Shown: one piece after another, positions 1 to 12,720 of the stretch
How positions within the stretch are numbered: position 1 is the stretch's first letter
Layout: every line of letters starts with the position of its first letter
Origin: Aquanectria penicillioides
Lineage: Eukaryota > Ascomycota > Sordariomycetes > Hypocreales > Nectriaceae
DNA length: 64,000 nt
Reading direction: 5' to 3'
Assembly (NCBI GenBank): GCA_003415625.1
Contig: PYIU01000004.1
Coordinates: 992,001 to 1,056,000 of the forward strand
Position numbers and translations under genes: made by a program
Notes under the pieces: model-generated
Told to the model about the DNA's origin: nothing
What the model saw: the letters and a program-made list of their open reading frames with translations, nothing else
Database searches by the model: none

Positions 1-75
1 GAGAGGCGGGTCGCCGCGGTTGGCGACGAGGCAGCCCCGCGCGGCAGAAGCGAGAAAGACGACGACGTCACTTAC
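1..75 (-). other. Partial first intron of the copper-fist gene
   Basis: Starts on the minus strand with GTAAGT (75-70) and runs off the window. No plausible acceptor followed by the expected fist residues is present, so the intron is longer than 75 nt. Confidence 0.75.
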
Positions 76-151
76 CAGAATGTTGGCAGTTGCTCACGCG
101 GTGACCGCGGACGCAGGCCTCACAAGCATACTTCTCGCCGTCGATTATCAT
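76..151 (-). CDS. Copper-fist transcription factor, first coding exon (gene continues past the left edge)
   Basis: Minus-strand exon of 76 nt from an ATG at 151-149 to a consensus GTAAGT donor starting at 75. It encodes 25 residues plus one base and opens MIIDGEKYACEACVRGHR, the N-terminus of the copper-fist DNA-binding domain. The zinc ligands fit C-x2-C-x8-C-x-H: Cys10, Cys13, Cys22 and His24. The family comprises Ace1/Mac1/Cuf1 in yeasts and GRISEA in Podospora, nuclear regulators of copper uptake or detoxification genes. The rest of the fist (a basic KKGRP-type stretch) and the Cys-rich copper-sensing clusters must lie beyond the left edge, since bases 1-75 contain no acceptor that would continue the motif. 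The single leftover base (G) suits an Asp codon, which commonly follows in the family. Whether it is an activator or a copper-detoxification regulator cannot be told from this exon. Confidence 0.88.
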
Positions 152-1000
152 TTTGGCGGGGGTTAATTGCTAAGATCGATTGTTGCGGCGTGGATGTGGA
201 AGAAGGGGGTGGTAGCGTAAGGCGGGAGGCGGAAGTGGGAGTCGGAGCTGGTGTAGGTGACCGGCGGTAGGTAGCAAGAAAAAGGCTTGGGCCTGCGGTT
301 GTCGACAATGTCTGAGTAGAAGCAAGGTTGCTTGCTTGCTTGCTTTTGTCTCAGAAATCGGGGCAATCGAGGAATCGAGGCGAGGGACCAGGGTAGCCTT
401 GGGGAATCCAAGGTCTGGGTGTTAATCCAGGAAGGAAAAGGGCGAGGGTTTGAATGTCAGATGGCGAGGGGAGGGAAGGGATTCCACGCTAAAAGCAGTG
501 GGAATAGGAAGATGGGGAAAACGGGGGACGACCAAGGACGCCGGTCTGTTACAAGAACATTTCGCGGCGGAGACAAAAGCTGGAGCTGGAGAGACTGGAG
601 GAGAGGAAGCAATAAAACTTTTCGAGGGCAAGTTGGACAAAACCAATTGATGAGAGAGAGGAACAAGAGTGGAGATGCGCCGGTCGGCGGGTGGAGATTT
701 TTCCCTTGGGTGCCTTGGGGCAGCGGCGGGCTTCTTGCTTTGGCTTCTTTGGGGTGTGGTGTGGGAGGTGTGTGTGAAGATGAAGAAGCGTGAGGCGTGT
801 GGGGAGAGGCGTGTGGGAACGGATAAAAAAAAGGTGGGAGAGAGGTGGAGGAGTGGATAGAGTCAAAGGGACGAGGACGAGGTCGGCGGCGACAGGACCG
901 GGGTGTGTCGAGGTACAGGACAGTACAGTACACACGCTCTGGACTCGTGTGAAGTGTGTGTGGACGCAGCACAGAAGATGTGCAAGGTCCCGTAGGCCAA
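152..1000 (-). promoter_or_regulatory. Probable leader and proximal promoter of the copper-fist gene
   Basis: Non-coding. The plus strand is strongly GA-rich from about 340 to 860, so the strand read by the copper-fist gene is CT-rich, as in many fungal promoters and 5' leaders. A short TTGC tandem repeat lies at 328-343. Open frames here are short, low in complexity and rich in Arg, Ser and Pro. No specific copper-response element is claimed. Confidence 0.4.
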
Positions 1001-4000
1001 GAAAGAAAGCCGTGCAAGCGGGTTTGGCGCTCAGCTCGGGTGGCCGCTAGACGTCGATGTCGACAAGCCAAGACCAGGCCGCCTTGCTGGAGACGTTGTG
1101 GGTGGAGAGGTCGGCCCGGAGGGTCGGAGAGTGAATGGGGGTCCTCGCTGTCGCTGTCCTATCGTCTCGTTCGGCCGCTCGTTGGGCTCGGTGCGTCGCC
1201 AGGCGACTTGCTGTTCTGGTGACGTCGGCGGCCGAGACCGAAATAGAGACGAGACGACGTGAGCGGTACGGCGGACGAGGTGCACGCTCCTGCGCACGCA
1301 CACGGCAAAGAGCAACAACGTCAACAGCGACAGCTACTCGAGAAAGCTGGCAGGGCGAGAAAAGGTGGAAAGGTTCAGGGTTGGGACGTGGGATGGGGCA
1401 TCGTCTATTTTTTAAATCTCGATGGGGCACTGAATGGTCCTTGCCTTGGGCCATGGCGAGATTCGATGGTCTTAGGATGGGATCGGGATGGGCGGCGCAA
1501 ACTCGGGCAGCCCAAAATCTCAGAGAACCGCCAGCTCCGTCGCTCGTGCCTACCTGCCGACCTACCTACCTACATACGTACTTTTTCTCAGCTTAGCCCT
1601 TGCTTGATCTTTGGGGGTTTAGGTACAGTTCAGTACTTTGGTCCCTGGCGCGGGAGGCGTCGACTATAACGGATGACCCAGTGCCATCCATCAGTGCGAC
1701 TGCATCGTTGCAACGAGTCAATCCGATACTTCGCGAATCGCCTGCTTGCCTTTTTGGCTTTGCCTGCCTCCATGCCCCCCCAGGGTCATGACCCAGAACA
1801 GCAAGGCGAGGCGTGGAGGCGCGGACACGGGCACGGTTGAGGATACACAGTACTCGGCTGTACAGTGTGTGGGACGATGGCGCAAGCATCGACTGGACCG
1901 GGCTGGGGCACTGGGGCTGGAGCCAAGGGGACAAGGGATCAAGGGAATGACCATGACGAGCGTGGTGGCCAGGGCTCGGTGGCCCCCATCCCATCGCCAA
2001 CCCGTTACCCTTGGAGCCAGTGCCCGCCGTCCGTGGTGGGGTCGGGCGCTTGAACGGGGGGATTTTGTAAAGCACACAGCGGGCAGGGTTCGCGAGCGAG
2101 CGACGCTGACGAGCGTGACGCGCTGCGCTGACTGAACCGGAGGCTCGTGGTCGTCCCGTGCCTCTTACTGCCTTTCTTCTCCGGATTCCTACATATCGGT
2201 GTCTCGCATCTCAGAAGGCTGTCATGGTAGCGATCGGCCTCTGCCTCTGGCCTCATGTGTCCTGAACAGGTCGTCGGTCATCGGTGGAGAGCGGCGGGAC
2301 CCCCAACTGGCCCTTGCCCCCCTGGTTCCATCGCGGATTCGTGTGTCCCCTGGTCGATATGTGGGTGGTGGTGCGCATGTGGGTGATGGTGCACCGCTGG
2401 CCGCACGTAGGTGACAGTGGGGCCTGTGGACGGTGGATGGTTGATGGTGGCTTGTCCACGATGGTGGAGGGAGGATTGGTGGATACGTACATGTATAGGA
2501 GACAGGATGGTGGGGTGGGAGGGCCGAAGGAGCTGCTCTGGCAACGATGAGAGAGAGGAGACAGAGAGGCAGGGTGGGATGGGAAGGAGAGAGGAGGTAG
2601 GCGGCGGCGGACAGGATGGCGGACAGCACACAGCGCAGCGCAGTGCAGTGCGTCAATAGCACTAATAATTCCCGGAACATCACGCACACTCGCACACACA
2701 CTCGCTCACTCGCTCGCGCGCTCGATCCCATCGCGGTCCCCCTCCAGCTCACACCTTCTCCAACTCTCCACGCAGGTTAATGGAATAATCCGGGCCCTTA
2801 GGACGATCCTCACTGGACGACCAAGCTTCTAGCTGCCCTTCTCGTTCCTTCTTCCAACCTCGGGCATTCAGCGGCGGAACGGCTCGCGGATGACGGGCAA
2901 CAGGCGACAAGCAACTGATGGCAGGCAAGCGAATGTCGTCGACATGTGGATAGTCACGAGTCTCGATCGAAGTCGATACGACAATTGCCATCCACAGTCC
3001 CATCACGGTTCGCACAGAGCACCATCCGAACCCCGAGTGCCCTGATGAAGAGTGTTCCTTGCCTGGTGCACATCCCACTATGACGGTCTAGCTGGAGCCC
3101 CGTAACAGAGTGCACGCTCTATGGTGCACACTCCACAGCTAATGCCTGCAAAAGCCCTGGAACTCCCCCAATGATGATGGCACCCTCGGCGGCTCATTCG
3201 AAACCTCATCTGGATGTGCCCCCGCGGCAGCCGGCGTCGGCTGCAACTCTAGGGGACCTGCGACCTAGGTATCATCGCGTGCACGTCATGCCCTAGGGTG
3301 TACCTGACACCGCAGTATCTTGCACTCTAGTGGCCGTTGGCGGGGTTGTCCTGTTGCACACAGGGCAGGCAAGAAAAAGCAAAGTATCGATCCCCAGGGC
3401 AGGGCAGGGCAGGGCATGGGTTTTCCAGGAAGGGTAAGGATGAAAGATGGGAGAAGAAAAGGTAAAAAGGTTTGCCGCCGCCGTCAACGGAGCATCTTCG
3501 GGAGCCGGAGAAGCTCTGCTGAGACATGCACCGTACCGCAGCGTGGGCGGGTACCCAGCACAGTGTGCAGTTTGATATTGGTCTTATTCTAGGGCCCAGG
3601 GCAGCAACGCTCCCTCGAGAGGTATAGCCTGGTTTGGGACTTGGGCCTTTGATCCACGACCTTGGTTCCAGCTCCAATCCGGCGCCAAGAGCACCACCGG
3701 ACCGGGCTTGGAGTCGACAAGCTACGACGGGTGGATGGCGACAGGTAGACCTGCAGAGATGTAGGGCGTGCTCGGTGCGAGTGCCGGAACACCACCAGCT
3801 GCTCATGCTCAATAAGGGTTAGGGGACTTTGGCCCATCGTGTCCTGGTCCCGTTCCAGCTCTCTTTGGGTAAGGTATTCGCGGTCCCGTTCGCTAGCAAT
3901 CAATCAACATGACATTGACTGCTTCGTCCAGAGGCCCCCGTCTCGGTCCCCCGTCCCCACTGCTACTCCTGAAGCTTGGGCCGACTCATCTTCCATCTCC

Positions 4001-7000
4001 ATGCGTGGATGGATATGTGGCCTGTACTGCGTACATACATAGCAATGTCAATGAGCTGCGCGGAGACCAAAATGAACTTGACATCGTATTGGCGCTTCGC
4101 TTTGGGATCGTAGGCATCATGACCCTGTCCCTGAGTCTCTGTACACATTGCCTCGTCAGCCGCCAGTTCACAGCCATGGCCAAGCCACCTGTAGTCTTGT
4201 CTCCAATCCTCCAGCCGACGAGGCTCTCTTGGGGCGCCATGGGTTGATTGGATTGGATCAGATTTGGCTTCTGCATGGTGCGGCAACCTCTGCAAGGTTC
4301 ATCGTCGGCGCCTGTCGGCCGTCGGGCGCCCTGTGTTTTGTCTTGCTTTGTCTTGATTAGCCTCTGATTTGTTTTGTTTCCCGGCTGCTTCGTCGCTGTC
4401 CCAATCGCCAGCTACTGTCCTCCTCAGCATTGTTGGTACCCCCCTCCCAAGCTTGACGACTGCAGGACTTCAACCGAATCGCAGCACCAGGACATCATCG
4501 TGCTTCTATAGACCCTCGTCATAACAATGACCACGCGACCTGTCGACCCTCAGGCCCCCGAGGGTCCAGATTCCCAGAGTCCCCCAGATTACCCTTGACA
4601 AACCCTTTGAGGCCCCTGTGCGGTATGCGGTGCTCCGCCCGAAAGCCGCCTTCCGCTTGAGTCAGCTAGGTTGGCTCGTACCTTGAAGTAGGATTTACGT
4701 CAGAGCCCGGTACGAAAAAAATCCACTTGTCCTCGTGCAAATGCAAGTGGGAATGGGAGATGAAGATCTCGGCATCCTTGCATCCTGGACCAGTTGGACC
4801 CTAAATTACTACATCTGCCAGGCGCACATGAAGCGCCAATGATGATACGGAGTACTATTGCTGCGGTTAAGCTCCCTGACTACCGCATTGTACGTACATA
4901 CAAGTTTTTCAATTATTAGCCTTTGACAAATACAGACCACCGATCCAGGCCGCAGTTTTAGGTCGTTCGGGCTTGGCTGACGGGAGATTTGCTGGGCGTT
5001 TGCCTACTTCGTCGGGGGGCAATGGTTTGAACTGCCTAGCTCGGTAGGTGATGGCGTTGACGGGCTGCACTGTGATGGCACGCCTCGCTTTACTTGACTA
5101 GTCGTAGTTTACTCGCTTCCATCGTAGAACCTAGGTGTCGACCGATGGCCGCTGTGACGGCCGTGCTGGCTGTCATAGGCTGCCTGGTCCAGTTTCCGGT
5201 GATAGTCTTGTTCCCGCCAGGTGAGACATCGTTGTCTGGCCCCTCCCCCCCCCATCCTCGGATTCATGTTGACTCTAAAGACACACTCCGTCTCAGCCCC
5301 AAGGCGCCTGCCAATCTCGCCCCAAAGCTGTGCAGCGTAGAACCTATCTCCGCCCGCGATGCATAGGACCATGGCTGTTTGGTAAAATTGATTCACCTGG
5401 AGCTGGAGCTGGAGCACCTGGATCTCAGGGCCAGGCCCGTCGTCTCTGGGTCAAATCCCTTGTGCGCTACGCGCTACGGGTGCGGTACGGTACGCAGCTA
5501 AAACATTCAACTTTAGGCGTGTACCTTATCCCACATGCCACAGTTCATCTTTCCCGGGGACGCACTACTTCCCCAACTTCCCCCGCGACGTCAGCACGGA
5601 TCCTAACGGAATAACGCGGGCGAGCGGGTGCCCGGCTGATTTGTTGCTGCAAGGACGACTGTAGCGGCCAAGAAGAGTCGTCAGCGAATGGTCACGGCTG
5701 GTCATCCCCCATACTCGGCTCTCTTTCTCGCGGCGTCCGACCCGGCACAGTGGCCTTCTCTCCGTCAGCCCTGTCGCCCGACGATGTTCTCTTGAGCACC
5801 TACCAACCAAACCAAATCCCCCATCCCACCACCCCGAGGTGCTCGTTCGTACATGCGACTAAGTGCATCTTTGTGTGTCCAGGCTCCCGAGTGGAACCAA
5901 ACTCGGCCGGGCCCACGGGCTTCAACGAGACAGCTGCGGCCGTCCGACCTTTGCCGCCGTGTCGCATGCAAGAGAGATGCATGGCGGCGCGGCGCTGCTG
6001 TGCTGGCAAGACGCTGGCTGACTTGTTCAGTGGACTCTCGATCCTAGTTCGTGACCGATGCGGCAAAGGTCCAGGACTCCAGACACGCGCTCCAGTGGGG
6101 ACCCCAATTCCAATTCTAATACAGTCTCGTCTCCAGCCCAGCCAGTCAGCCACCAGCCATCACAATACACCCAGCCGTTCGTGCGAATTAGGCGATGCAG
6201 TTGCAGTAGTAATTTGCAACACCAGATGCGAGGCAGAGACGACGAAGCTCGTGGTGCGGTATACGCACCCCGCTCTTCATCTCTCGGTGCCCCAGACCGG
6301 GGAACTTAAGCGGGCATGAATGGAGGGCGGCGATGATATGATACAGCTCCGCTCCGCTCCTCCCTATGGAGTACACAGTAGGTTTGTTGCATCGTCGTCA
6401 AGTCAATGGCTACAAGAGCCGCCCTTCGCGACGGCAGCCCCCCCATGGTGCGGGGTGGTTAGCGAGCGGAGAGGTCTGCTTTATCCATTTTGTCCACAGA
6501 GCGGCACATCCAACTTAGGAATCTCCCCGTTCGGTATTCCGTTGCCTCACTTCGGGGCTCCGAAGGAGCAACAGGACACTCACCCATACGGATAACCATG
6601 CAGTGACACGGAATCACGCAGGTACCAACCCGGCGAATTTCGCGGGGGCTCTGAGCCATCAGTCACAAGGTTGAAGTCTCACCCACGCATCCACGCCCGC
6701 ATCCGCACCCGCATCCATGTCCATGCCCCATGTCGACTCCCACGCCGACCATACCCACGCCCACGAGGCTCACGCAGGGTCCCATTGCACACGCACGTCG
6801 CTGGCAGTGAGACTGGCACGACGACCGGGAGCCGCCGCCGTGACTGTCGCTGCCGCGGTCCGGAAGAAAACGAGCAGGGTTCGTGCTTAGCCTCACGCAG
6901 TGCTCTCCGTTCTTGGGTCACTGGGTCGTCATCATGGGCATTTGTGGAAGGACTGCCGCGCATCGTGAATTTGGTCGTGATGGACTTTCACGAGCTAACG

Positions 7001-10000
7001 GGCCGGACGACAACTCCACCATCCACTCTGTTTCGGTTTCCCGCCTCACACCTACCGCTTCCTGGATCCAGAGCCCTATATTCCTGGCCTAGGTGATATG
7101 GGGAATCGTCGTACAGACATAGCACACAGTAAGAAGACGGCTTCCAATTTCACCGATGGTCGTCACCGTTCGCTGTGCTGGCCTGGGTCCCCGAGGACCC
7201 TCCCTCACAGCTTAGCTCCCGCGCCACTCTTGCTCCTGATATTTGGTTGTACGCCCGCTAAGAATCCACTGTCTGCCTGCCCGAGAAGGCCCTAGCTTTT
7301 CTGTCTCGGCTTCTTGCCTGACTGAAGGACCAGTCTGACACCGTTGTTCGTCATTGTCAGTCACAACACTGGGAATTGTCAGACCAGGTCAGCTTCATCA
7401 TCAGTCATTTCGCTGGCGGTGGCTGTCCCCGTCTTTCCCGAGCTATTAGCCCAGACAGGCTGCCGAGACGTCTCAACAGTAGCCGACCGTCACTCGCTGA
7501 ACGACTGACCTGCGTACATGCATACATACATGGCACATCCAGGATATACCTCCATGCAAGGGCCGTCTGGGTCAAGTGCTTCTCGCACTGTCGTGTAGGT
7601 CACTCGAAAATGGACCGGAAGCCTTGCCTGCCTCGTTCAGACATGCCATTGGGGCCCACCACCCTCCACTTCATCCACCCTCCCGCACCCTGGTATCTGA
7701 ATGTCATTGGCCCCAGCTTGCCAGGGCGAATCCCATCAAACCGGATTTGTGCGGCTCGGTTCCATCTGGTTTTCTAGAAGCATGCTCCCCTGCATCTTAT
7801 TGGGAGCTTGGACCAGTCCTGCTGCAGTGCTCCTCAATGCAACAGATGGGTCCTAACCGCTAGGTACGCACTGCTACATCCTTTTCCAGTCCAGCTCATC
7901 AGCATCAGCGGATTTGCGGTGCAGAACCGTGGGCGTGCAGGGTTGGCAGACAACAAACCAACAGAAAATACCCCCAATGGATCGTCAGCTTGCCAACTGC
8001 CGACGGCGAGCCAGCCAAGAAATACTTGATGATGCAGCTGCCGGATCCGGCCGGTCAACCCTCGAATCGCAGCTACAGGATTCCAACGTAGGTATGCAGG
8101 CGCAGTGAATTTTTCCTTTCCTTCACAATTGATTTGCACTGCTATAGACGGCTTCCATTGAGCCGCCTCTATCTCTGGCAGTTCCTACCCTCCCTTCCAT
8201 TTGGGGACTCCACGCAACAACCCCAATTGCCACGCCGCCATCGGTGCTCTCCATCCTCGTCCCGCATTGTGGCTTGCTAGCCGCTGGGGAAGAGTGGGAG
8301 AGCAAAGAGATCTCTGGGCACAGATTCGCCAAACTACAACTTGCCGGATCTGCAGATCATGTCCGTTGGCTTGTCCGGTCTGGCGCCGAACTCGTTTCTC
8401 GACCTTGTTTTGATAATTGGGACTACGGGAAACTTCCCATCATTGATGACTAGTCCTTCTCCAGATGCACTCCAAATCGAATTCTGCCATGGCGCATCTC
8501 CTCTTGGACTTAGCCGTGTCTGCCCCGACCCGTAATGAAATTATCAATCTGCCCGGTCTCAGGCGCGTCCCGGAGGTAGTCCGGAGGTAGGCCGGTAGAG
8601 GGGGAGGGGACAAACTTCCTCATTTCCACCCGAGCCCGGCGTTGCATCATGACGGGTGGACAATTCCGTTGCGGTCGCTTGAGGCTGCCCGTGAAGGGCA
8701 GCTCGCGGAACGAGATGAGGACAGTCTGGCCTACAAGTGGCACGCGTATCGTCGAGATGCATTGCAGTTGTGTGCATCAACACAATAACTGCAATGGGGG
8801 AATGCATCTGCGAAGCACGCGCTCTTCATTCAGCCAGACGGATTGTGAGTAGTGGAGAGATCCTGGGGAGCGACGCATGAGACTCGCCATCGAGCCATTC
8901 CTGGGCGGATGGTACCGCTGCGTGGTAGTCAGTATCATGGCTGCCGAATTGGTGTGGTCCATGACAACCAAAAAACAAAATCAGACTTGGCTCGGACTTT
9001 CCTTGTCCGCTTGGTGCGTTTCTCCAACAGAAGCGCAGAAACACAAGGCACATCCCCTTCTCCCGGTGGCCGCATATGATTGGCCCAGAGTTCCGCGGCG
9101 TGGGAGGGAAGGGTGTCTGTGCCGTCCTCAGGCATCAAACCACGGGCAAAACCCCCACGCTGACAAGGCCTGATTGCAAAATCAAAACTCGCCGTATCAT
9201 GGCCCAGAAAATTTTTCTCTCCCTTCTGCAACCCTTCAAAAATGAGTTGAGCCGCTGGCGCCATGGCAGACTTGATCTTGCGCTGTGGCATCGCAGATCG
9301 CCACATGAGCAAAGATCGACCGGAGATTCCGTTCCCGGCACTCTGAACAGCTTTCTCTCCTGCGAGTTGTTCTGGTGGTGGATGACGTTCAATTCCGCCT
9401 GAGCCGCCCTGGTTCCTCCTCGACCAGGTGAAGATCAGGCTGTGGGATCTCGGCGACGTCCACCACAGATGAGTACAGTCTCAAGTCTGTCGTGCCACCC
9501 GTGGACCGCATTTCATTCCTACTGGCGCTTCAAGTGAAGATTTTTCCTCTTCCCCTGTCAGCTTCCTACCTATGAACTCGTTCTACCAGCTGCTGCCGTA
9601 GCGCTCGATGTCGTGGCCCAGACCAATTCGTCGGATCACGAAGAGCTTCATCGGGAGCAGTTGCAGGAGCGGCATCGGGTGCTCCAATCTTTGGTTTCCT
9701 GCATCATCTACCCAACCACGCTCCATCCGGCGCGTTGCTCATGTGACTTTTGCCAGCTAATACGTTGATTTCATCATCGTACTATCGACATTCAGCGCTT
9801 GCTCTCCATTGGCCTGGATGTTTTCGCACTGGCATAGATCGAAGTAACTCGTTGCTGGGCACCCGGTTTTGAGAAGTCGTCTTGACCTCTTGGACAAGCC
9901 GGGAATCAGCTGTAGGCACATATCATCAATTCACATGCGTGTTTGTCATAATTAGTCCCATCACATTGAAATTTTGGGCAGCCTAGGCCCCGCGTAGACC

Positions 10001-11386
10001 CGAGGCGCTGCTAGATGTAATTCAATCCCACGCCAGACCACGACCCCCAACGAGGGTGAGACAGAAGGGTATCGTCGGCGCCTCAAGACGAATCGAGGCG
10101 CTGGTCGCAGTGAAAGGGGGGTTTACCAGAGCGTCGAAGACGTGGCTCCTATGTCCAGTATGACATCGGCCTCGTGGAGGTGCTGCAGCTGATTCAGGCT
10201 CCATTCACCGACGAATGAGGACCGAGGTGAGGGACGGCGAAGGGACTCGAACGACTCGCCCACCGGGCCGCCGGCGTCGCCGATGTCATCATCAAGCCTG
10301 CCCTCCATGTTGGTTGTAACTAGAAGTATACCTACCTGGTTTGGCAAGTTCAGGTAGCAGACAGCCACAGTGATTGATATGCTGGAGGGGGGGGTCAAAA
10401 GCCAAGCTTTGCAGCCCAATGGAATCCTGACACCGTTTGGGGTTCATCGACCATGTGAAATGACGATCGATCTGGTCCTGGTCCGGTGCACCCTCCTGTC
10501 CATCCAACCTGATGAGCAGAGGCGTGAGTAGCGTTCGTGCGATGTTGCAGTCTAGCAACTTGTTGGGTTGCCGGCGTGATCATGGGCGTGGGTGAGGCAA
10601 CCACCTCGATATCCCCTCCCCTCAACAACCAACAGCGGACTCCCCCAAGAACCTACGGGTAGACTTGCGAAGCAGACGTAGGCCCATACAGATGGCTCAG
10701 GGAAACGCCTTTGTCACGCAGGTCCTGTATAGCCTCGAATGTGATTTTTTTTCTCAGGTGTGACTGGCTGCGGCAGTGGCAGTCGGTCGATGCAGCTGGC
10801 TTGATTCGGAGGCACGGCGCATCCCGCGGTCGGTCGATCGGCCGAACTTGACCAACGATTCTTGTTTGCCTTTCTTCTTTTCTCTTTGAGTTGACCAGGT
10901 CTGCAAAGATCCCGATGTGGTTGGGCCGTCGGCTACGGGAGCGCGGGAGGACGGGGCGCAAATACACCAAAAATACACGGCACCAGCAGCACGGGGAGCG
11001 GATGATGGTGGGCAGGGGAACAATACGGACTACTCACGGCTTGGGTTGGGCGATGGTGTGCTCACGCCTCAGCGCAGTGAGCCTCGGTGACGCGGGAGGG
11101 TCGCAAGGCCAAAAGCGGGCGGGGGACACGCGGGCCGGATCATCCATGCTGTTTTCCAACGCCTTGAAGAAGGAAACCGTCTGTGTTTCCATCCCATTCG
11201 CCTTGGACGTGCTTTAGGTCGACCACTTCAAGCTCAGTTTGCAAGCCTTGTTCGCTTGCTTGCCAATCCTGATCCCAATCCCAAATCCCAACCCCCCATC
11301 TTCATCCCGCCCGCCTTCGCCGCTTCCAGCCCGTCATCGGACAGGGCTGTCCTGTACACTATCGCACGGGGGGCAAAACAGGCGTC
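1001..11386. other. 10.4 kb stretch with no recognisable gene
   Basis: Together with the preceding leader this makes 11.2 kb between a minus-strand start and a plus-strand start. Every open frame is below about 190 codons, is Arg/Ser/Pro/His-rich, overlaps others on both strands, and matches no family I recognise. Visible landmarks are a CAGGG tandem run near 3398-3415, CCTACC/TAGG motifs at 1559-1574, 3262-3269, 5130-5137 and 7086-7092, and an AT-leaning patch near 9900-9980. GC content is otherwise like the rest of the window. It could hold long non-coding transcripts, regulatory DNA or a gene with unrecognised exons. Confidence 0.6.
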
Positions 11387-12720
11387 ATGGCAGACAACAG
11401 GTGAATTCTGGCCCGCCCCCATTTGCGCTGTGTTTCCCCTTCCCCCTCCTCAATCCACACCCTCCACCCCCGAGAGATCGGTCGGCCTGGGGGATTAGAG
11501 ATTGGGGATTCAGGACTGGGGATCGGGGGCGTTGGTGCATCGTTTCGGGGACCCCCGTGCTGACCCGTCGTGTTTCTCCCTGAGCAGCAGAGTCAACATC
11601 ATCTTTGTCGGCGCGGGTGCCGTGGGATGTTTCTACGCCTCTCGGTTACATCATGTAACGTGCTCTCGATCCCCTTGTCTTGCCCGAGACATTGAGCCGC
11701 TTCTTCTTTGCTTTGCTCGCTGACCACCGGCCCGGTTTATAGCCATCTCACAATGTGCACGTCTCCCTCGTGGCCCGTTCCAACTACACCGCCATCAAGA
11801 AGGATGGCGTCAAGCTGCAGACCCGGACCTTCGGTGACTACACGTTCCTCCCCGATGCTGCGTTCCCGTCCGTGAGCTCGGCGGCTTCCGCCACCGATGA
11901 TCACGGGGCAAAGCAGGATTGGCATTACATAGTCGTGACTACCAAGGCCCTGCCTGATGTGAGTGATGATTCAGACATGATCACGCCCCTCGTAGGGCCC
12001 AAGTCGTGTATCATCCTCATTCAGAACGGCGTAGGTGTCGAGGATCCCTTCCGGAAACGTTTCCCCAGCACGCCCATTGTAAGTGCCGTGACCGTTATCA
12101 GCGCCGAGCAGACCTCTCCGGGGACAATCCGACAGAACCGATGGACTCGCATCAGCATCGGCCCCTACACCGACGGTTTCGGGACGGGCGACGTGGAGGT
12201 GCTCCGGCGCGGCACCGCTTGCACCGAAGACCTGACCCGCTGGTGGACCGACCTTGGCGGCATCCGGGACGTAGAGCCGCACGACGAAGTCGGACTACAG
12301 ACGGTGCGGTGGCACAAGTTGTGCATCAACGCCGCCATGAATCCGTCGGCGGTCCTTTCTGGTGGGCGGGGCAATGCCGACATGGTTGCGGACCCGGAGC
12401 TTCAGCGACACCTGGAGGGAGTCATGTGGGAGATTCGGGACGCAGTGCCTCGGATCCTGGGACGGCCGTTCCCAGACACCATGGCTGCACCGGATAAGAT
12501 CATCGCGAGCACGGCGCGCAACAAGGGTGCCCGGCCGAGCATGCTTCTGGACTGGGAGGCAGGCAAGCCCCTGGAGCTGGAGGTGATTCTCGGGAACCCG
12601 GTACGGATCGCGCGGGAGAGGGGTGTCGAGATGCCGAGGTTACAGAGCCTGTATGCGCTGTTGAGGTCCGCGCAGCAGATGAGAAAGGAGAGGGAGGACA
12701 AGGTCAAGGGGAAACTGTGA
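11387..12720 (+). CDS. Ketopantoate reductase family protein (2-dehydropantoate 2-reductase-like, ApbA/PanE)
   Basis: Three inferred exons, 11387-11400, 11588-11654 and 11743-12720, give 352 residues. The start is inferred: ATG at 11387 lies four codons before a GTGAAT donor, and joining to the CAG acceptor at 11587 restores the frame directly into the Rossmann strand VNIIFVGAGAVGCFYASRL (GxGxxG, about residues 7-25). The second intron (11655-11742) joins RLHH to PSHNVHVSLVARSNY. Family hallmarks follow: a TTKALPD segment, KLCINAAMNPSAVL (the conserved K-L-x2-N-x3-N-P block) and a C-terminal helical part with SMLLDWEAGKPLELEVILGN. The family reduces ketopantoate to pantoate with NADPH for pantothenate and coenzyme A synthesis, but fungi carry several paralogues, so the substrate is uncertain. 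Its neighbours give no functional hint. Confidence 0.86.
11489..11529 (+). other. Four-G-tract segment in reductase intron 1 (possible G-quadruplex)
   Basis: G runs at 11489-11493, 11504-11507, 11518-11521 and 11525-11529 are separated by loops of 10, 10 and 3 nt on the sense strand, inside the 187-nt first intron. A C-rich stretch with repeated ATCCCA units lies upstream at about 11268-11298 and could pair with it. The tracts are visible; the structure is inference. Confidence 0.4.

Noticed and set aside
5020..5060. tRNA-like A box (TAGCTCGGTAGG)
   Set aside because: No matching B box (GTTCGANTC) or acceptor stem within tRNA distance.
11502..11723. Reductase first exon starting at TTG 11502
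   Set aside because: TTG starts are not credible here; the ATG 11387 exon spliced to 11588 restores the family N-terminus in phase.
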